NCBI RefSeq assembly: GCF_018812025.1 | Contig: NC_063054.1 | Location: 29,278,356 to 29,342,355 of the forward strand | Direction: 5' to 3' | Source: Megalobrama amblycephala | Taxonomy: Eukaryota > Chordata > Actinopteri > Cypriniformes > Xenocyprididae | DNA length: 64,000 nucleotides | Shown here: one piece after another, positions 33,950 to 46,484 of the stretch | Position numbering within the stretch: position 1 is the first letter of the stretch | Layout of the letters: each line of letters opens with the position of its first letter | Notes under the pieces: model-generated | Databases searched by the model: none | Told to the model about the DNA's origin: nothing | Seen by the model: only the letters and a program-made list of their open reading frames with translations | Position numbers and translations under genes: made by a program

Positions 33950-35025
33950 TTTAGCACCGATGGTGTGAGGACCCTATTGGAATTGTTCGGTCAATTGTTC
34001 TTCTCCCAAATGAATCGCATTTTTGAAGGCCTAAACGTGCTCAAAAACTCATGAAACTTTGCACATGCGTCAGAAGTGGTAAAAAATTTACATCTGATAT
34101 GGGTTTCAGAATTAGATATGGCAAAATGGCTGGATATCGTCACCTACAAAATTTCAATTAAGTGCCATTCGCGCTACGTTTCACGTACAAGTATGAAATT
34201 CGGTAGACACATCTAACAGCCCAACACCTACAAAACACTACATTGTGGCTGCACAATCTGAAAATCCAACAGGAAGTGAGATATTTAGCATTTTCTCTGC
34301 AAAATTTCTTTGCCATTTCCAGACGTTGTACTTTAACGAAATCCTCTTAGAGCTTTAATCAGATCAACATTATATTTGGTCAGTCTAATCTTAAGGCCTA
34401 AGCGATGCTAAATTGCAAAGATCTTGAGTTTTCGCTGAAGGGCGTGTCCGTGGCGGCCTGACAAAGTTTGATGTTTTGCCATGAAAGAGGAAGTTGTTGT
34501 AACTCAGGCATACAATGTTCGATCTGCCCTTGTGTGAAAAGAGTCCTGGCCTGAAGACATCTACATGCCAATATTCAGTTAGTCATAGCGCCACCTGCTG
34601 GGAACAGGAAATGGCATTCTTTACACTGTAATTCACTCCCAGAAACACATTTAAATATGCCAGGAAGTATTAAACATGCTAGAAACACGTTAAATCATGC
34701 AACACTTGGCTAAGCGCTAATGTATGCGATTAACACCGCAAAACAGGAAGTTGTTGTAACTCTGGCATAAAATGTCCGATCTGCTCCAAACTTTACATGT
34801 TTGATAATAGTCCTGGCCTGACGACATCTACATGGTAATATTCAGTTATAGTCAAAGCGCCACCTGTTGGCAGCAGGAAGTGTGGCACATCCAAATGACT
34901 GGGATATCTCTCCTGTTTGTACTTGCTTACATGCATGTCGCCCACTATTCACTGTTTTCCCTAAGGCCACCGGATGGCGGTGGCCCCGGTGCGAGGGCCC
35001 TTTTATCGCTGCTTGCAGCTTTAAT
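33950..35025. mobile_element. About 1.1-kb TTAA-type DNA element
   Basis: The right end reads cgctgcttgcagctttaa after ggcggtggccccggtgcgag, a terminal sequence I recognise as common in fish. The interior twice repeats the phrase caggaagttgttgtaact(ctg/cag)gcat and cctggcctgacgacatctac-type text (34485-34570 and 34745-34840), so it contains internal tandem copies. The left end is only approximate. Flanks share the phrase tggtttagtattctcctcag (33781-33800 and 35026-35045), which could be part of a larger duplicated flank. Confidence 0.6.
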
Positions 35026-35239
35026 GGTTTAGTATTCTCCTCAGTGTATATTTATGTATTTTAGTATATATTTTTGCAATATGTCGACTAATTTAAAAGA
35101 ACGACTAATAGTTGACTAGAAAAATCTTTAGTTGGGGGCAGCCTTAAATTTTAGATGCCTTAGAAATGTGTGTATCAAATATGATAGAGTAGGCTTTATA
35201 GGGTTAAAGTAAACATCCTGAATCAAGGCATAAACAATG

Positions 35240-36029
35240 AATGTGTCAAACAATATGCTCCCACCCCATAGGTCCTATATATTCACTGTTTTCAGACAAC
35301 GTCTTGACTAATAGATTTTAAAAATGTAGTTTTTCACAATTTGCGTATGCCTTGAATCGTGTCCGATTTTTACAAATAACTTTGATTATATTTCTTCTGT
35401 TGGAAGCTCACGAATCTTTAAAAAATACTGGCACATCTTCAAAGAATGAGTCACGACTGTTGCTTCAGCCTCACACTGCGTTCAGATTTTCAGGCAGAGC
35501 TGTATACATTTTCTCTCTCCTGTATTGCTATGGGGAGGTAGACAGCAACAGTGACTCCACGGCTTCTCATGGAGCAAACCATTGACAGGCGGAGGGGGAC
35601 GGGTGTGTGCAGTCAGGCATGGGATTTGTCCGTTTTGAAACTTCCTCACTCTGCTGCTGGCCTCCTCTATGAGGGCCTCTCCCCTCTCCTGTTGAACTGT
35701 GCCTCATTAGCTCACTTTTATGAGAGACTTTTTCTCTTTTCGCCTGGCGTGAGTGCTGATAAGAGTGTGTAAATAGTACTTTTCATCCCCTCTACTTCAG
35801 TGCATGGTGGTCTGTCCCTCTCCCTCAGTGACATACGTTGCTGTTCTGTCTGCGCGCGAGGTGATTAGTGTAGCTCTCGACGAGAAGGAGCCCTGTATCC
35901 TGGGAAATGGCGAGACACGCGGCCATAGTTCATGCTGACAGAGGGGTTAGCGCAACTTTCGTGGACCGTTCTCTGACCGGACAGGATGAGTTGGCCAACT
36001 TCATAGGTGACAGCTGAGCCCTGCCTCAG
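35240..36029 (+). promoter_or_regulatory. GC-richer region; candidate alternative first exon ending at 36029
   Basis: CpG and GC content rise (gcgcgcgaggtg, ctctcgacgagaag, acacgcggcc). A good donor (ctcag|gtgcgtgag) ends a possible exon at 36029. It lies in the 5' UTR intron on the ncoa1 strand, so it could be an internal promoter with its own first exon. No conserved frame. Evidence is base composition and one donor only. Confidence 0.3.
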
Positions 36030-36500
36030 GTGCGTGAGTGAGTGAGAAAAAGAGAGAGCAAAAGGAAAATCCCTCCCACTGTTTTTTCTCCCATAAGCAG
36101 GTTGTTTACCTTTTAAGCATACTGTGTGTGCGTGCGTGCACATACGCGTGGGAGAGTGTGTGTGTGCCGAGCATGTGAGGGGACTGCAGGCCTCCCAGGG
36201 CTTTCATAGTTTGTTTGTCTGCTCAAGGAAGTGTGAGGAGAATTTACACATTTTAATATGGAGTGTGAGTGACCAAAGTGAGCACGGATGAAAATGTTTA
36301 CATTTTAATATGTTGCTGTGGATGTAGTGAGGATGATTGTGAGGATTGTTGTTTTTGTACTAGTAGAAAGGGTGACATCCTACAGTTATTTCTCTTTACT
36401 TTGAAGTGTTCTTCACATTGTGTTCTTTAGGATATTTCATCAGTGTTAAATAGGATAAGATTTATGTCAAATTAGGGTTAAATAGTTCGCTTTTCAGGGT
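36030..36500 (+). other. Intronic, purine-rich then AT-rich, no feature
   Basis: Short (GT)n-like and gagag runs (36035-36060, 36120-36170). Nothing else recognised. Confidence 0.5.
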
Positions 36501-36512
36501 TTATCCTCAGTC

Positions 36513-36720
36513 AAAAATGGTCTTCGGTGGTGGCGGATGAATATGGTCATCCACCCACAAAATACTATACCCATGTGAACTGCGAGCCCAGTACTGACAA
36601 TAAATCCATAAGAAATGAAAAGAAATGGTTTGTAATATTAACTTATCCTATTCATTCATGAAATAAAAAATAATCACTGTCAGGACAGATCATATAACAA
36701 AGTGCTTAGAAATATTTTAT
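36513..36720. repeat. Repeat inverted relative to 54445-54662
   Basis: The text aaaaatggtcttcggtggtg through tgaactgcgagcccagtact and cactgtcaggacagatcata reads as the reverse complement of 54445-54662. Two inverted copies 18 kb apart. Confidence 0.75.
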
Positions 36721-36759
36721 AAATGTATATATAAAAAGCCATGTTATATTTAATTTTTG

Positions 36760-38641
36760 GTAACACTTTACAATAAGGTTTCATTTGTTAACATCAGTTA
36801 ACGTTATAAAACGGTTAGTTCCTGTCCTTGATTTTGATTGGTCAATAGCTGTGTTTTATTCACGATAAAGCACGGCTATGACCGCTTCACCCAACGGTTC
36901 TGTGTATCACTACACAACACCCATAGCAACCACTCTTAGCAACGTAAACTGTATGTTCTCAATAGGTTGTTTGCAATCACGTGGTTCTGGTGACGCACGA
37001 AATACCGGTGGAGGGCAAGCAGTGAAAATTAGAATGGAAGAGATGGAGAAAAGTCCTTTCTGTGTTGGTTTAGAAAGGTATAAACAGAAAATCACAACAT
37101 ATGTTGGACATGATATTTATGTTATGAAGATGAGTGACTTTCCCAATGAATTTAAAGACCTTCCTGCCGTCGAGGAGGTAGATTTAGAGAATGTAAAGCT
37201 GCCGTCACGCCGCGTTCAGTTCCAGTCCGGGTTTGTTTATCGCGCTGCCTTTCTACTAGTGAAGTTAGGGCAGTATTTTTGATTTTCTGTCGCGATTGTG
37301 AAAAATGTCGCCATTGTAGGTCATTTATGCTGAATCGAGAATTGCAACGAGCTCACATCATCGTTCAAAGAAAAAAACTGGAAAGTGAAATACAATTTTT
37401 ACACTGCCTTTTATACGTGTAAAAACACACTGGGAAGCAGGTTGAGGAGGTGACGGAAAGACGCCGTATATCAAATCTAATAATGTCACTGATTTAACCC
37501 ACTCCCTCTCACTCAATAAAATAATTACATAGATGAAGCAGCAGCACGTAACACTGTTCTCATGGTAACCAGATCACCGTTGTGAACGGAATACTACAAA
37601 ACTGAAGTGAAAACACCAAATTACCATTCAGTGGGATAAAATAGCTTCTCTTCCCTGCAAACAATACCATGAAGAATGTGGATATTTAACCAAGTCAAAA
37701 ACAATTAAGGTAAGCAGGTAACGTTATCCATATTCATTTCAGTATCAGCAGACGCAAAACGCTATTAAAGGCAACAACTTTTAAAGTTAAAAAACGATAT
37801 AAGTTATAAAAAACAGTATAAGTTATGTAAATGATATAAACACCTTCTGGGTTCTCGATTTTATCGATTTGAGCAACTATAAACGACGCAAAACATACGA
37901 ATTTTGAGTTTTTGATAGGATTCCTATATAGAAAATACACTCCTTGCCCTCCAAACTCATTCGCGCTGCTGCTGTGACGTCATGTGCAAACAACCTATTG
38001 ATATTGTTCATTGAAGCTTACTGTATTATGTAGAAGAGTATTGTGAGAAAGAGATTGATTGAGTGAGTGTATTACCTGCATTCAGATTTAGCATTTTCCT
38101 TCAGGTCAGTCCTATGTTCATAATAAAAAAATCTGTTTAAATGTCCATGTATTATCTTGTCCTTTTAACATTTAATGTGTTTTCCCGTGACTGACAGCTC
38201 TGGTCAAAGCATTTGTCAGTTAGGTCTTGTTCAGTGTTCACAACAATTCAGTCTTTTCAATATAAAAGTCTTCGCTAATGATTTTTTTTTTGTTGTTGTT
38301 GTAAAACATCCTACTTCGCTACTCTGCTTCGTCGTGCTTAACAACGTCCTTCAGCCGTGACTTATTCATGATACAGCACAGCCTCTCGTACCTTATTGCT
38401 TACTTAACAAATAGTGAACACTAATTCTAAAGCATTTATTAATCTTAGTAAATGTTAACTTACCAACCTTTACTAATGCTTTATTAAGATCAAAAGTTGT
38501 ATTTGTTAATATTAATTAATGCACTGTGAACCAACATGAACATTTTTATTAACTTACATTAACAAAGGGTTAGAAATGCTGTAAATTCATGTTATTGCGT
38601 TAACTAATGTTAACAAATGAAACCTTATTGTAAAGTGTTAC
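36760..38641. mobile_element. ggtaacactttac MITE split by a 1.6-kb insertion
   Basis: The left part (36760-36806) matches the start of the MITE at 14640. The right part (38406-38641) matches its remainder and ends ttgtaaagtgttac. The 36807-38405 block is foreign and described separately. Confidence 0.85.
36807..38405 (+). mobile_element. DNA transposon remnant inside the MITE (ISL2EU-like?)
   Basis: Subterminal inverted similarity is visible (agctgtgttttattcacgat ... and its counterpart near 38355-38385). A 134-codon frame (36878-37282) contains MEEMEKSPFCVGLERYKQ and DFPNEFKDLPAVEEVD, which I associate with the proteins of ISL2EU-type (YqaJ-carrying) transposons common in zebrafish. A donor-like gtaaag follows the DLEN codons at about 37193. 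The rest is broken. The family name is a tentative recollection. Confidence 0.45.
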
Positions 38642-41150
38642 ATATTTTTTTAACACTTCTAATTGCTGTAAATAAAAGAGGGAAGGGACCTCTGAATATT
38701 GTTTTGATCAGTGGAGGGCCTTGGAGTCAAAGAGGTTGAGAACCATTGCATTGGAGTAAACTGAAGACTAAGAGCTTTGCAGCATACCTAGACACTTGGG
38801 GTCTGTTTTCTGATGTTGTAAAACATCTGCAGGACTAGTCATGAAGTTTAACTGGTCATCATCAAACACTAACCCCAGATTTATTGCTTATTTTAGTGTT
38901 GTTGATTCTTCATCAAGGCTGAGATGTCTGAAATTCACTCATAAATACAAGATGTGATAATGGTGTTGTCAGGCTGGAACTGGGTAATTTTGCATAGCAT
39001 CTGCAGTGACAAGCTGTATGCCTTTATGATTGAGTCTGATGATTGCTCAAGAAGGGGCCCTGAAGCACCTCATGCATATTTACCTTACGCATTCATGTAT
39101 GCTTACAAAAAGTATAAGCAGTGAGACATCAAAACTCAGACTTCTGATGACTGGGCGCCAGGCGGTGGGTTTCCCCCAAGGACAGCATCCTAAGTTTTCA
39201 TACTCACAGAGGACCTCCACAACCAGGTCAGCAGCCAGCCAGCACAGATAGCCAATTGGTGCCAGGGAAAGTCACATCCTTGATGTAAAGAGAGAGAGAG
39301 AGAGAGAGAGAGAGACACACACAAGGGTGTGTGTGTATGTGTGTTTGGGTTTTGTACATATATGCTTGTATTGAATCAATAGACCTTCAAGTTTATCAAT
39401 TTATCTGGGTAAAGTCTTGTGATAATGGGTCTCATCATACTCATTAGATTCTACTAACAGGAAATGCAAAGATGTTGGATGTGTATGAATGAAAAGAAAG
39501 TTTATTTAGACATTAGAGTCACATGATGGCAGTGCTTGAAAATTTTTTTTTTTTTTTTTGCCTCCTGGCAGAAAAAGATACAGTGTGCCCTTTCTTATCC
39601 ATTGCTTTCACAGAGATGTAATTATAGCTCCATTAAATAGCCCCACAACTTATTAGCAGATATAAGATAGAAGCATCAGCTTACATGCAAACTTTCTCAA
39701 CCAAAGACTGATGACTCAGAGTTTATAAACAGGATCAAGCTGACCTATAGACAAGATTTATGACTGTTTCATCAAGTTCTTTCATACAGCTTTGCAGTTA
39801 AAGCATTATAACCACTGCGTTTGGTGGGGGAATTTAAAATCTAATTGCACGTTGCCAGATATTTCTTATCTAGTTTCAGCAAGCAGCAGATGGTAAGAGA
39901 AAGACTAACTTCTTAGTTGAAAGACAAACGTGCCTTATGCAAAATATTTTTGTTGTAAAACATGTAAAACTACAGTGCAGAGCTGTAAAATTATGTTAAT
40001 GTGAACAGACATGCATTGATTATAATGTGCTGTAAACCATCCAAAACAGGTAGTTGAAGGTAAATATCTGTGTCCCGTGTTCAAGGGCTAAGACTAAGGT
40101 TCTGCAAATATTTTTGTACAAGTCACACATGCATTTCTTTTGAGGTTAGCTTCAGCTGATGTGGATAACTTGTGCAACATGAGTAGTGCGCCTGGTTATT
40201 CTCAAGTCTAAACACGGGTATCTTCATTACCAGTGGGTTGGTTTTACCCAGCACTTAGGCTGAACACTGAGCACATTGGGGCAAGCTGTTGATAATTACA
40301 GTAAGGGCCGCACATGCACGGGAGTCATTATGTCCTGGTGGATTTTCTTTAGGATCTAGCCTAATTTCTGAACAATTTTGCACGTTCACATGCATGGTCA
40401 TGTTTCACATTCTCCAGAGCAATGAAGTGAAATCTCAGGGGCCTCAAAATATGGGGTAGTAAACTCGAAGCTGGCCTTACTTCCTTTCAACCTTCTTAAA
40501 GAATTCTCAAATGTGTGAATTAGGGATTTATAATGTTATAGATTGTCAATCTTTTAAGTATAGGTGTTATTTTCAGTGGATCCTTCAGCAGTGATTGACA
40601 TTTTGAAATGTGTCATTGCTAAAGCTTGTGATACAAGAAAATTGCTGGCTCTTTTTCTTAAAAAGGCTGTTCAGGTGTTTATATTTTAAAACCAGGCTAT
40701 TTTTTATTTATTTATTTTTTTATTTTTTTTTTATTATTTATTTTTTTATTTTTAAATGGGCCTGTTTAAGGTGAATTTTCTGGAAATGGAGCTGCCAGGG
40801 ATTAGGGGCCGCTGGAGGTTTTCAACAGACCCACAATAGCAGCCTGTTCAGGCCTTGCAGATCAAAGCGAACTATGCCTGAGGAGCCAGGCTCTGGTCTT
40901 GGTGGCGGCCTCCCCGAGTGGAGAAAAAGAACATAAGATATGGCGAATGATCCTCTTCAAACTGAAGTGATTGAAAAAGCTTCAGATTACTGATAGAGCA
41001 GGAATTACTTTGGAGTTCAGTCTCAGTTGGCTGTTTGAGGTGAGCAATTTAAATCATACTGTTGAGGCACCAAATTATGGGGTGGTGTTACATCTGAGCT
41101 GATAACCAAAAGGGTTGTAGGTTCATTGAGGTATCGAGAGACTTGAGCTA
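38642..41150 (+). other. Intronic, no gene recognised
   Basis: Holds (GA)n/(CA)n/(GT)n microsatellites at 39289-39340, poly-T at 39543-39559 and TTTA-rich sequence at 40695-40755. A moderately GC-rich stretch at 40770-40925 has no splice-flanked frame. It could be a conserved non-coding element. Confidence 0.5.
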
Positions 41151-41153
41151 AGC

Positions 41154-41255
<102 letters not shown>

Positions 41256-42260
41256 ATGCTTATTTAGCTTGCATTTCTTTTAACTTGGGGCATTTATTTG
41301 ATTGAACATCACAAGTTGACATTGTTTATCTGGTGGGATCTGTGCTGTCACAATTGTGGTCTTGCCATTTAAGTGCTTCTGTTCACCTGGGTTCAGCCAA
41401 AGCCAGGCCTTTTCATCTTGTGTATTGCAGTTGTGCGTTGTGAGCAGGAATGACAAGCTTTCTATCCTAACATTGTTGTATATCCGATATTAGTAGCTAC
41501 AGGAACTGTCGTCATTTGTTATTAAGGTTTGTAGAGAAGTAAACAATGTGTTGGTTCTGAATACCCTTAGTGGTATGTAGTGCAATGTTATGTATGCTTG
41601 TATGTGTCACTATCACAAAATGCTGCATATGCTTCAGGATTCCTTTATTTGAAGCTTGAATGTGTCCTGTTTCTATGGTTACGTTCTGCAGCTGAGGACA
41701 CCTGATTCTTTTAGGGAGCTTTTGCCAGTGGTGGATGAAGTACCTAAAAGCCAAACTTGAGTAAAAGTACAGATGTCTTACCAGAAAATTACTTTAAAAC
41801 ACAATCAGCAACCGGTTTTTAGTTTTATTTTGGCTGATCTTTATCTCGGACTTGCACACAAACTGCAATGCAATAATTTCCCTAAATGACATTTGTGTGG
41901 AAATATTATGAAGTCTGTAAACAGGACGTTAACACAGGCCAGAAATGGGACACGCTGGCGACAGACAGTACCATGCATAACAAGCTCACTAGAAGAAAAA
42001 AAAAAATTTAATTGGGGGTGGGGGGTTATATCTCTGAAGGGAACTGACAGTCTTCAGAAAAGTTTCGATGCCATTTTCGTTTCCTCTTACCTCTGTATAA
42101 AGTATTGTTTATAAGTGCAGCGCTGCTTTGTGCACAGCGGTACCCAAAGAAACTGCTGCTGTTCCATAAGCGCCACCTACTGTAGAGAGTGATTTTTAAT
42201 TCAGCCCGTCTGCTGTTTTTGTTTTGTGCAGGTGTCTTATGTGGCATAATTTCACAAATC
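41256..42260 (+). other. Intronic, no feature recognised
   Basis: A purine-rich run at 41992-42028 is the only notable feature. Frames on both strands are short and motif-free. Confidence 0.5.
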
Positions 42261-42268
42261 ATTCTGTT

Positions 42269-43241
42269 TAGAGGTCGACCGATATGGGTTTTTCTCTGGC
42301 CGATGCCGATATTTAGAAATCAGGGCAGCCGATTGCCAATATATAATGCCGATTGTTTTTGGTCGATATGTTTTGCCAATTTTATTTTTTTCCCCCTTCA
42401 TCTCATAAAATCTAACAGTTAAGTAATAAGAAGTTATACAGAAAATTGCTTAAATTAAACATTTATTAAACAACACAAGCCTCTCCAATCAGTGCACTAA
42501 AAATAATTTATACGTTAAATATTAAATACACAAAATAGGTAATCAAAAATCTAGACTGTCAAATTTAGTAGTAGCCTAATTCATAGTAATAATAATACAT
42601 GGCTCAACTTTTTAAGCACCTTCTCAAAACTATTCTGAAGCATGCTTCTATACTGTAAGACAAATAGCCATAATCTAAGTGATAACAAAAATTAAGAGTT
42701 CACCCATTTTACACAGCCTGCTGCTCATAACTGCATAGAGTGCACTGGCCACAAGCAATGACGTCGTGGAGGCTATGTATCGGAACCTTAGACACATTTA
42801 ATCAGGAAAGTTAATATGCACGTTTTTGTCAACAAGGCATGGCTGCAGAGTGTGAGTTGCTCCATCTCACACGCAGCCTTAGAGGGAGAGAAATTCTCCA
42901 GTAATGCACAGAAAAAGAATTGATAACGTCACAGTTTATTTATACAACGCAGGCTTGTATAATAATTTAGCCGCTGGGCTCGTTGCCAGGTTTTGGTACC
43001 CGCGCCTACCTGTAGCCTAAACTACAGCTGGTTAAAGGCTTGCGCACCCCGTCCGTGTGCAGGACGATCCGCTTGTACAACAGGGGATGTGTGAGTGACT
43101 TGAGAGCTTCAAAATGGAATGACAATCGCGCCTGCCTATTAATCGGCCTAATTTGCAGCACAATTGGCCGATGCCGATTAATTAAAAAATGCCAAAAATC
43201 GGCCCGATATATCGGCCGGCCGATCAATTGGTCAAGCTCTA
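42269..43241. mobile_element. 973-bp hAT-like non-autonomous element
   Basis: Termini tagaggtcgaccgatat and the inverted ggtcaagctcta. The 8-bp attctgtt flanks both sides (42261-42268 and 43242-43249). The subterminal region is rich in ccgatatcggccgat-type palindromes. No transposase. Confidence 0.92.
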
Positions 43242-43284
43242 ATTCTGTTATTTGCTTTAAATCTTGAAATTGTATAATCTAATT

Positions 43285-44227
43285 TAAAGGTGCCCTAGAA
43301 TTAAAAATTGAATTTATCTTGGCATAGTCAAATAACAAGAGTTCAGTACATGGAAATGACATACAGTGAGTCTCAAACTCCATTGTTTCCTCCTTCTTAT
43401 ATAAATCTCATTTGTTTAAAAGATCTCAGAAGAACAGGCGAATCTTAACATAACACCGACTGTTACGTAACAGTCGGGGTGTACGCCCCCAATATTTGCA
43501 CATGCCAGCCCATGATCGAGGCATTACACAAGGGCAGAACGTCTGGATGTGCACAGCTGAATCATCAGACTAGGTAAGCAAGCAAGGAAAACAGCGAAAA
43601 ATGGCGGATGGAGCAATAATAACTGACATGATCCATGATAACATGATATTTTTAGTGATATTTGGAAATTGTCTTTCTAAATGTTTCGTTAGCATGTTGC
43701 TAATGTACTGTTAAATGTGGTTAAAGTTACCATCGTTTCTTACTGTATTCACGGAGACAAGAGCCGTCGCTATTTTCATTTTTAAACACTTGCAGTCTGT
43801 ATAATGCATAAACAACTTCATTCTTTATAAATCTCTCCAACAGTGTAGCATTAGCCGTTAGCCACGGATCACAGCCTCAAATTCATTCAGAATCAAATGT
43901 AAACAATATAACAGTATACAATACTCACATAATCCGACGCATGCATGCAGTATGCATGACGAACACTTTGTAAAGATCCATTTTGAGGGTTATATTAGTT
44001 GTAAACTTTGTTTATGCACTGTTTAAGGCAAGCACGAGCTCCGTGGGCAGAGAGCGTGAGATTTAAAGGGTCCGCAACCTGAATCAGCGCATTTCTAATT
44101 ATGCCCCAAATAAAAATGTATTAAAAAAAATCTAGGGGGTATTTTGAGCTGAAACTTCAGACACATTCAGGGGACACCTTAGACTTATATTACATCTTGT
44201 AAAAAAAACATTCGATGGCACCTTTAA
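43285..44227. mobile_element. TTAA-type element, copy B (inverted)
   Basis: Begins ttaaaggtgccctagaat and ends ggcacctttaa; reverse complement of the copies at 27118 and 50850. TTAA at both edges is consistent with a Kolobok- or piggyBac-type target. Confidence 0.9.
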
Positions 44228-44453
44228 ATCAAAAACAACTGCTCATGCTACATATGTGTAGCATCTTTGTTTGTGATCATTATTAAATTCAGTGATTGCC
44301 TCTAATTTCAAATGGCTTCAGATATTTTTCTTTGTTTAAGGACAGTTTGGCCTGTTATAGAGCAAATAAACAAAACATAAATAAGCTTGAATAAAAAAAA
44401 GTGGCAATCGGTACTTGGATTAGCCATGAGAAACAATGATCAGTGCATCACTA

Positions 44454-44846
44454 TTAAAGGCGCTCTAAGCGATTCTGAGCGGAGTAACTTCCTGTTGACG
44501 TTCGAAGTGTTGTCAAACAAAACAGAGGCTCCCTCCTACTCCTCCTGGCCCTCCCCTCCGTGCTTCCTGAAACAGTCATGAACGTGCATTTAAAATGTAA
44601 GTAGCTTGCGTATTGACGCTGCTTGTCGGTTATTGGCTGGAGCATGTTTATTATGCTAAGTGGTCCAGGCTGCACCAGTTTGTTTTTATTGCAGTTTTCG
44701 GAGCTTGTGGCGACTACAGAGGCCGCGTTTTTTTTACAGTGTGTTCAGGGGACAGGCAGCTAGCGCATAGTGAGGAGATGTTTGCGGTATGTGACAAAAA
44801 AAAATTTGGGCCTAAAAACACGTCAAATCCCTTAGAGCGCCTTTAA
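44454..44846. mobile_element. 393-bp TTAA-type MITE (ggcgctctaag family)
   Basis: Starts ttaaaggcgctctaagcgat and ends cttagagcgcctttaa, perfect inverted repeats of about 16 bp including TTAA. Different interior from the ggtgccc family. Frames within it are repeat-borne. Confidence 0.9.
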
Positions 44847-44995
44847 TAAGTAGAACCTAATAGCATAACTAATATTGTACTATACAGTTTGAGCAAAAAG
44901 AACAGCATCAACTTTGTGTTCAGTTTTATGGCAAAATGTTAATGGTACACTTTTAAAGAGTAAAAGTAAAAAATAATAATCATAATAATCAAGTT

Positions 44996-45742
44996 TCAAA
45001 TGCTAAAACAGACATTTTGAGTGCATTTGAGTGCATTTGGACTGAAGACAAGTCCTACAATGCTGAATAGCCTTTCACAGACCGCTGAGGCAGGTAGAGG
45101 TGTCCTCTGCTTCACAGACAGCTTGCACACAGCAGGGAAGGATTTCAACAAGTCCATGTGATCCTTCCCAGGTAAGATTAATACAACTGTCATGTCATGA
45201 CCCATAACCTAAGGTTTTTTTACTAGTTTGTTTGTTTGTTTACTAATTTGAGGTTTCATGTACTATCAATGCATCAATATTATTTTGTGAATTTGCCAAC
45301 ATTACAAAGTCAAAATGTTAACTTAATTTTCACTGTCCTCATGTTGTCTCATACATGTTTTGATTGTGGCATCATCCTTTGTCCAAGTTGTTTTAAATTT
45401 TGGAAGAAGAATCGCAGCTGCGACTAACTCAAGGTTAACAAAAAGATTCTTTATTCCCACCTGTAAAGCATCCACCAGAGGCTTGCAGTAATTCAATGGC
45501 AACTTGACCTGGTCACGTTTGATAGTCAACAGGTTGATTGGAAGTATCCACCCCATCTGGGCTTCTGCTTTCTGCTTTGTTGCCTGGGCGACTGGGCTCA
45601 TGGTAGCAGCATACTCTGTGAGGAATGCAAGTTCATCTGGATTAAACATGTAAAACAACAATACTAAATTGGTAACTAAAATGGACCAATGATAAGTGGA
45701 AGTTGGGATACAGTTAGTGCCCAAAAAAGAGTTGGAAAACAC
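44996..45742 (-). pseudogene. hAT transposase C-terminal remnant
   Basis: On the minus strand the frame 45323-45742 contains FLTEYAATMSPVAQA and LVAAAILLPKFKTTW, matching the conserved pre-dimerisation region of fish hAT transposases (the LPKFK/LPRFK box). Downstream, 44996-45205 carries LPASAVCERLFSIVGLVFSP, the hAT dimerisation (hATC) signature. The two lie in order but in separate frames, and no DNA-binding N-terminus is seen. A dead copy that once could have mobilised some of the hAT MITEs in this region; that link is speculative. Confidence 0.8.
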
Positions 45743-45924
45743 ATGGACGGTCCATTATTCAATTATGATAACATAATTCTAACACTGGAACCTTTAAGTC
45801 GGTACAGAGAACTCTGATGGCCACCTCAACCTTGTCTTTCCACTGCCTTGAACATGGAGTTCCACCTAGTAACATTCAGCGCAGCAGCTGGAGGAAGCAA
45901 GCATTTTCAGTTTCAGTGATTAAT

Positions 45925-46480
45925 CTTAATAATAATAATTTGTTACATTTATATACAGTAGCACTTTTCTCTGTACTCAAAGCGCTTGGACTTCATATGG
46001 AAGTGGAAAATCTCCTCAAAAACCACCAATGTGCAGCATCCACCTGGATGATGCGACAGCAGCCATATTGCGCCAGAACTCCCACCACACACCAGCTTAT
46101 TGGAGGAGAGGAGACGGTGTGACGAAGGCAATCAGTATATATATGGAGATGATTAGGATGGACAGTGGCCAATGGGGAAATTTGGCCAGGATGCCGGGGT
46201 TACACCCCTACACTTTTTCTAAGGACATCCTGAGATTTTTTTATGACCACAGAGAGTCAGGACCTTGGTTTAACATCTCATCTGAAGGATGGTGCTTTTT
46301 GACAGTATAGTGTCCCCATCACTGTACTGGGGCATTAGGACCCACACAGATCACAGGGTGAGCCCCCCCCGCTGGCCTCACTAACACCTCTTCCAGCGGC
46401 AACCTAGGTTTTACTGACCAGGCTCAACCCTGCTTAGCTCTTGGCTACAGGGTGATAGCTGTCAATGATTGGCCCAATGC
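45925..46480. repeat. Dispersed fish repeat with a 5S rRNA-like segment
   Basis: Contains agcacttttctctgtactca, gtgcagcatccacctggatg, ggtgcttttt and tagtgtccccatcactgtac, a widespread fish repeat. Near its right end (46416-46445) the + strand reads actgaccaggctcaaccctg followed by cttagct. This is the reverse complement of the internal 5S rRNA region around the A-box/intermediate element. 5S-derived SINE heads are known in fish. The frames on both strands within it are not genes. Confidence 0.7.
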
Positions 46481-46484
46481 AGTC

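Noticed and set aside
36878..37282. Frame considered as a possible host exon
   Set aside because: It sits inside a block that interrupts a MITE and resembles transposon-encoded text, so it is treated as transposon-borne.
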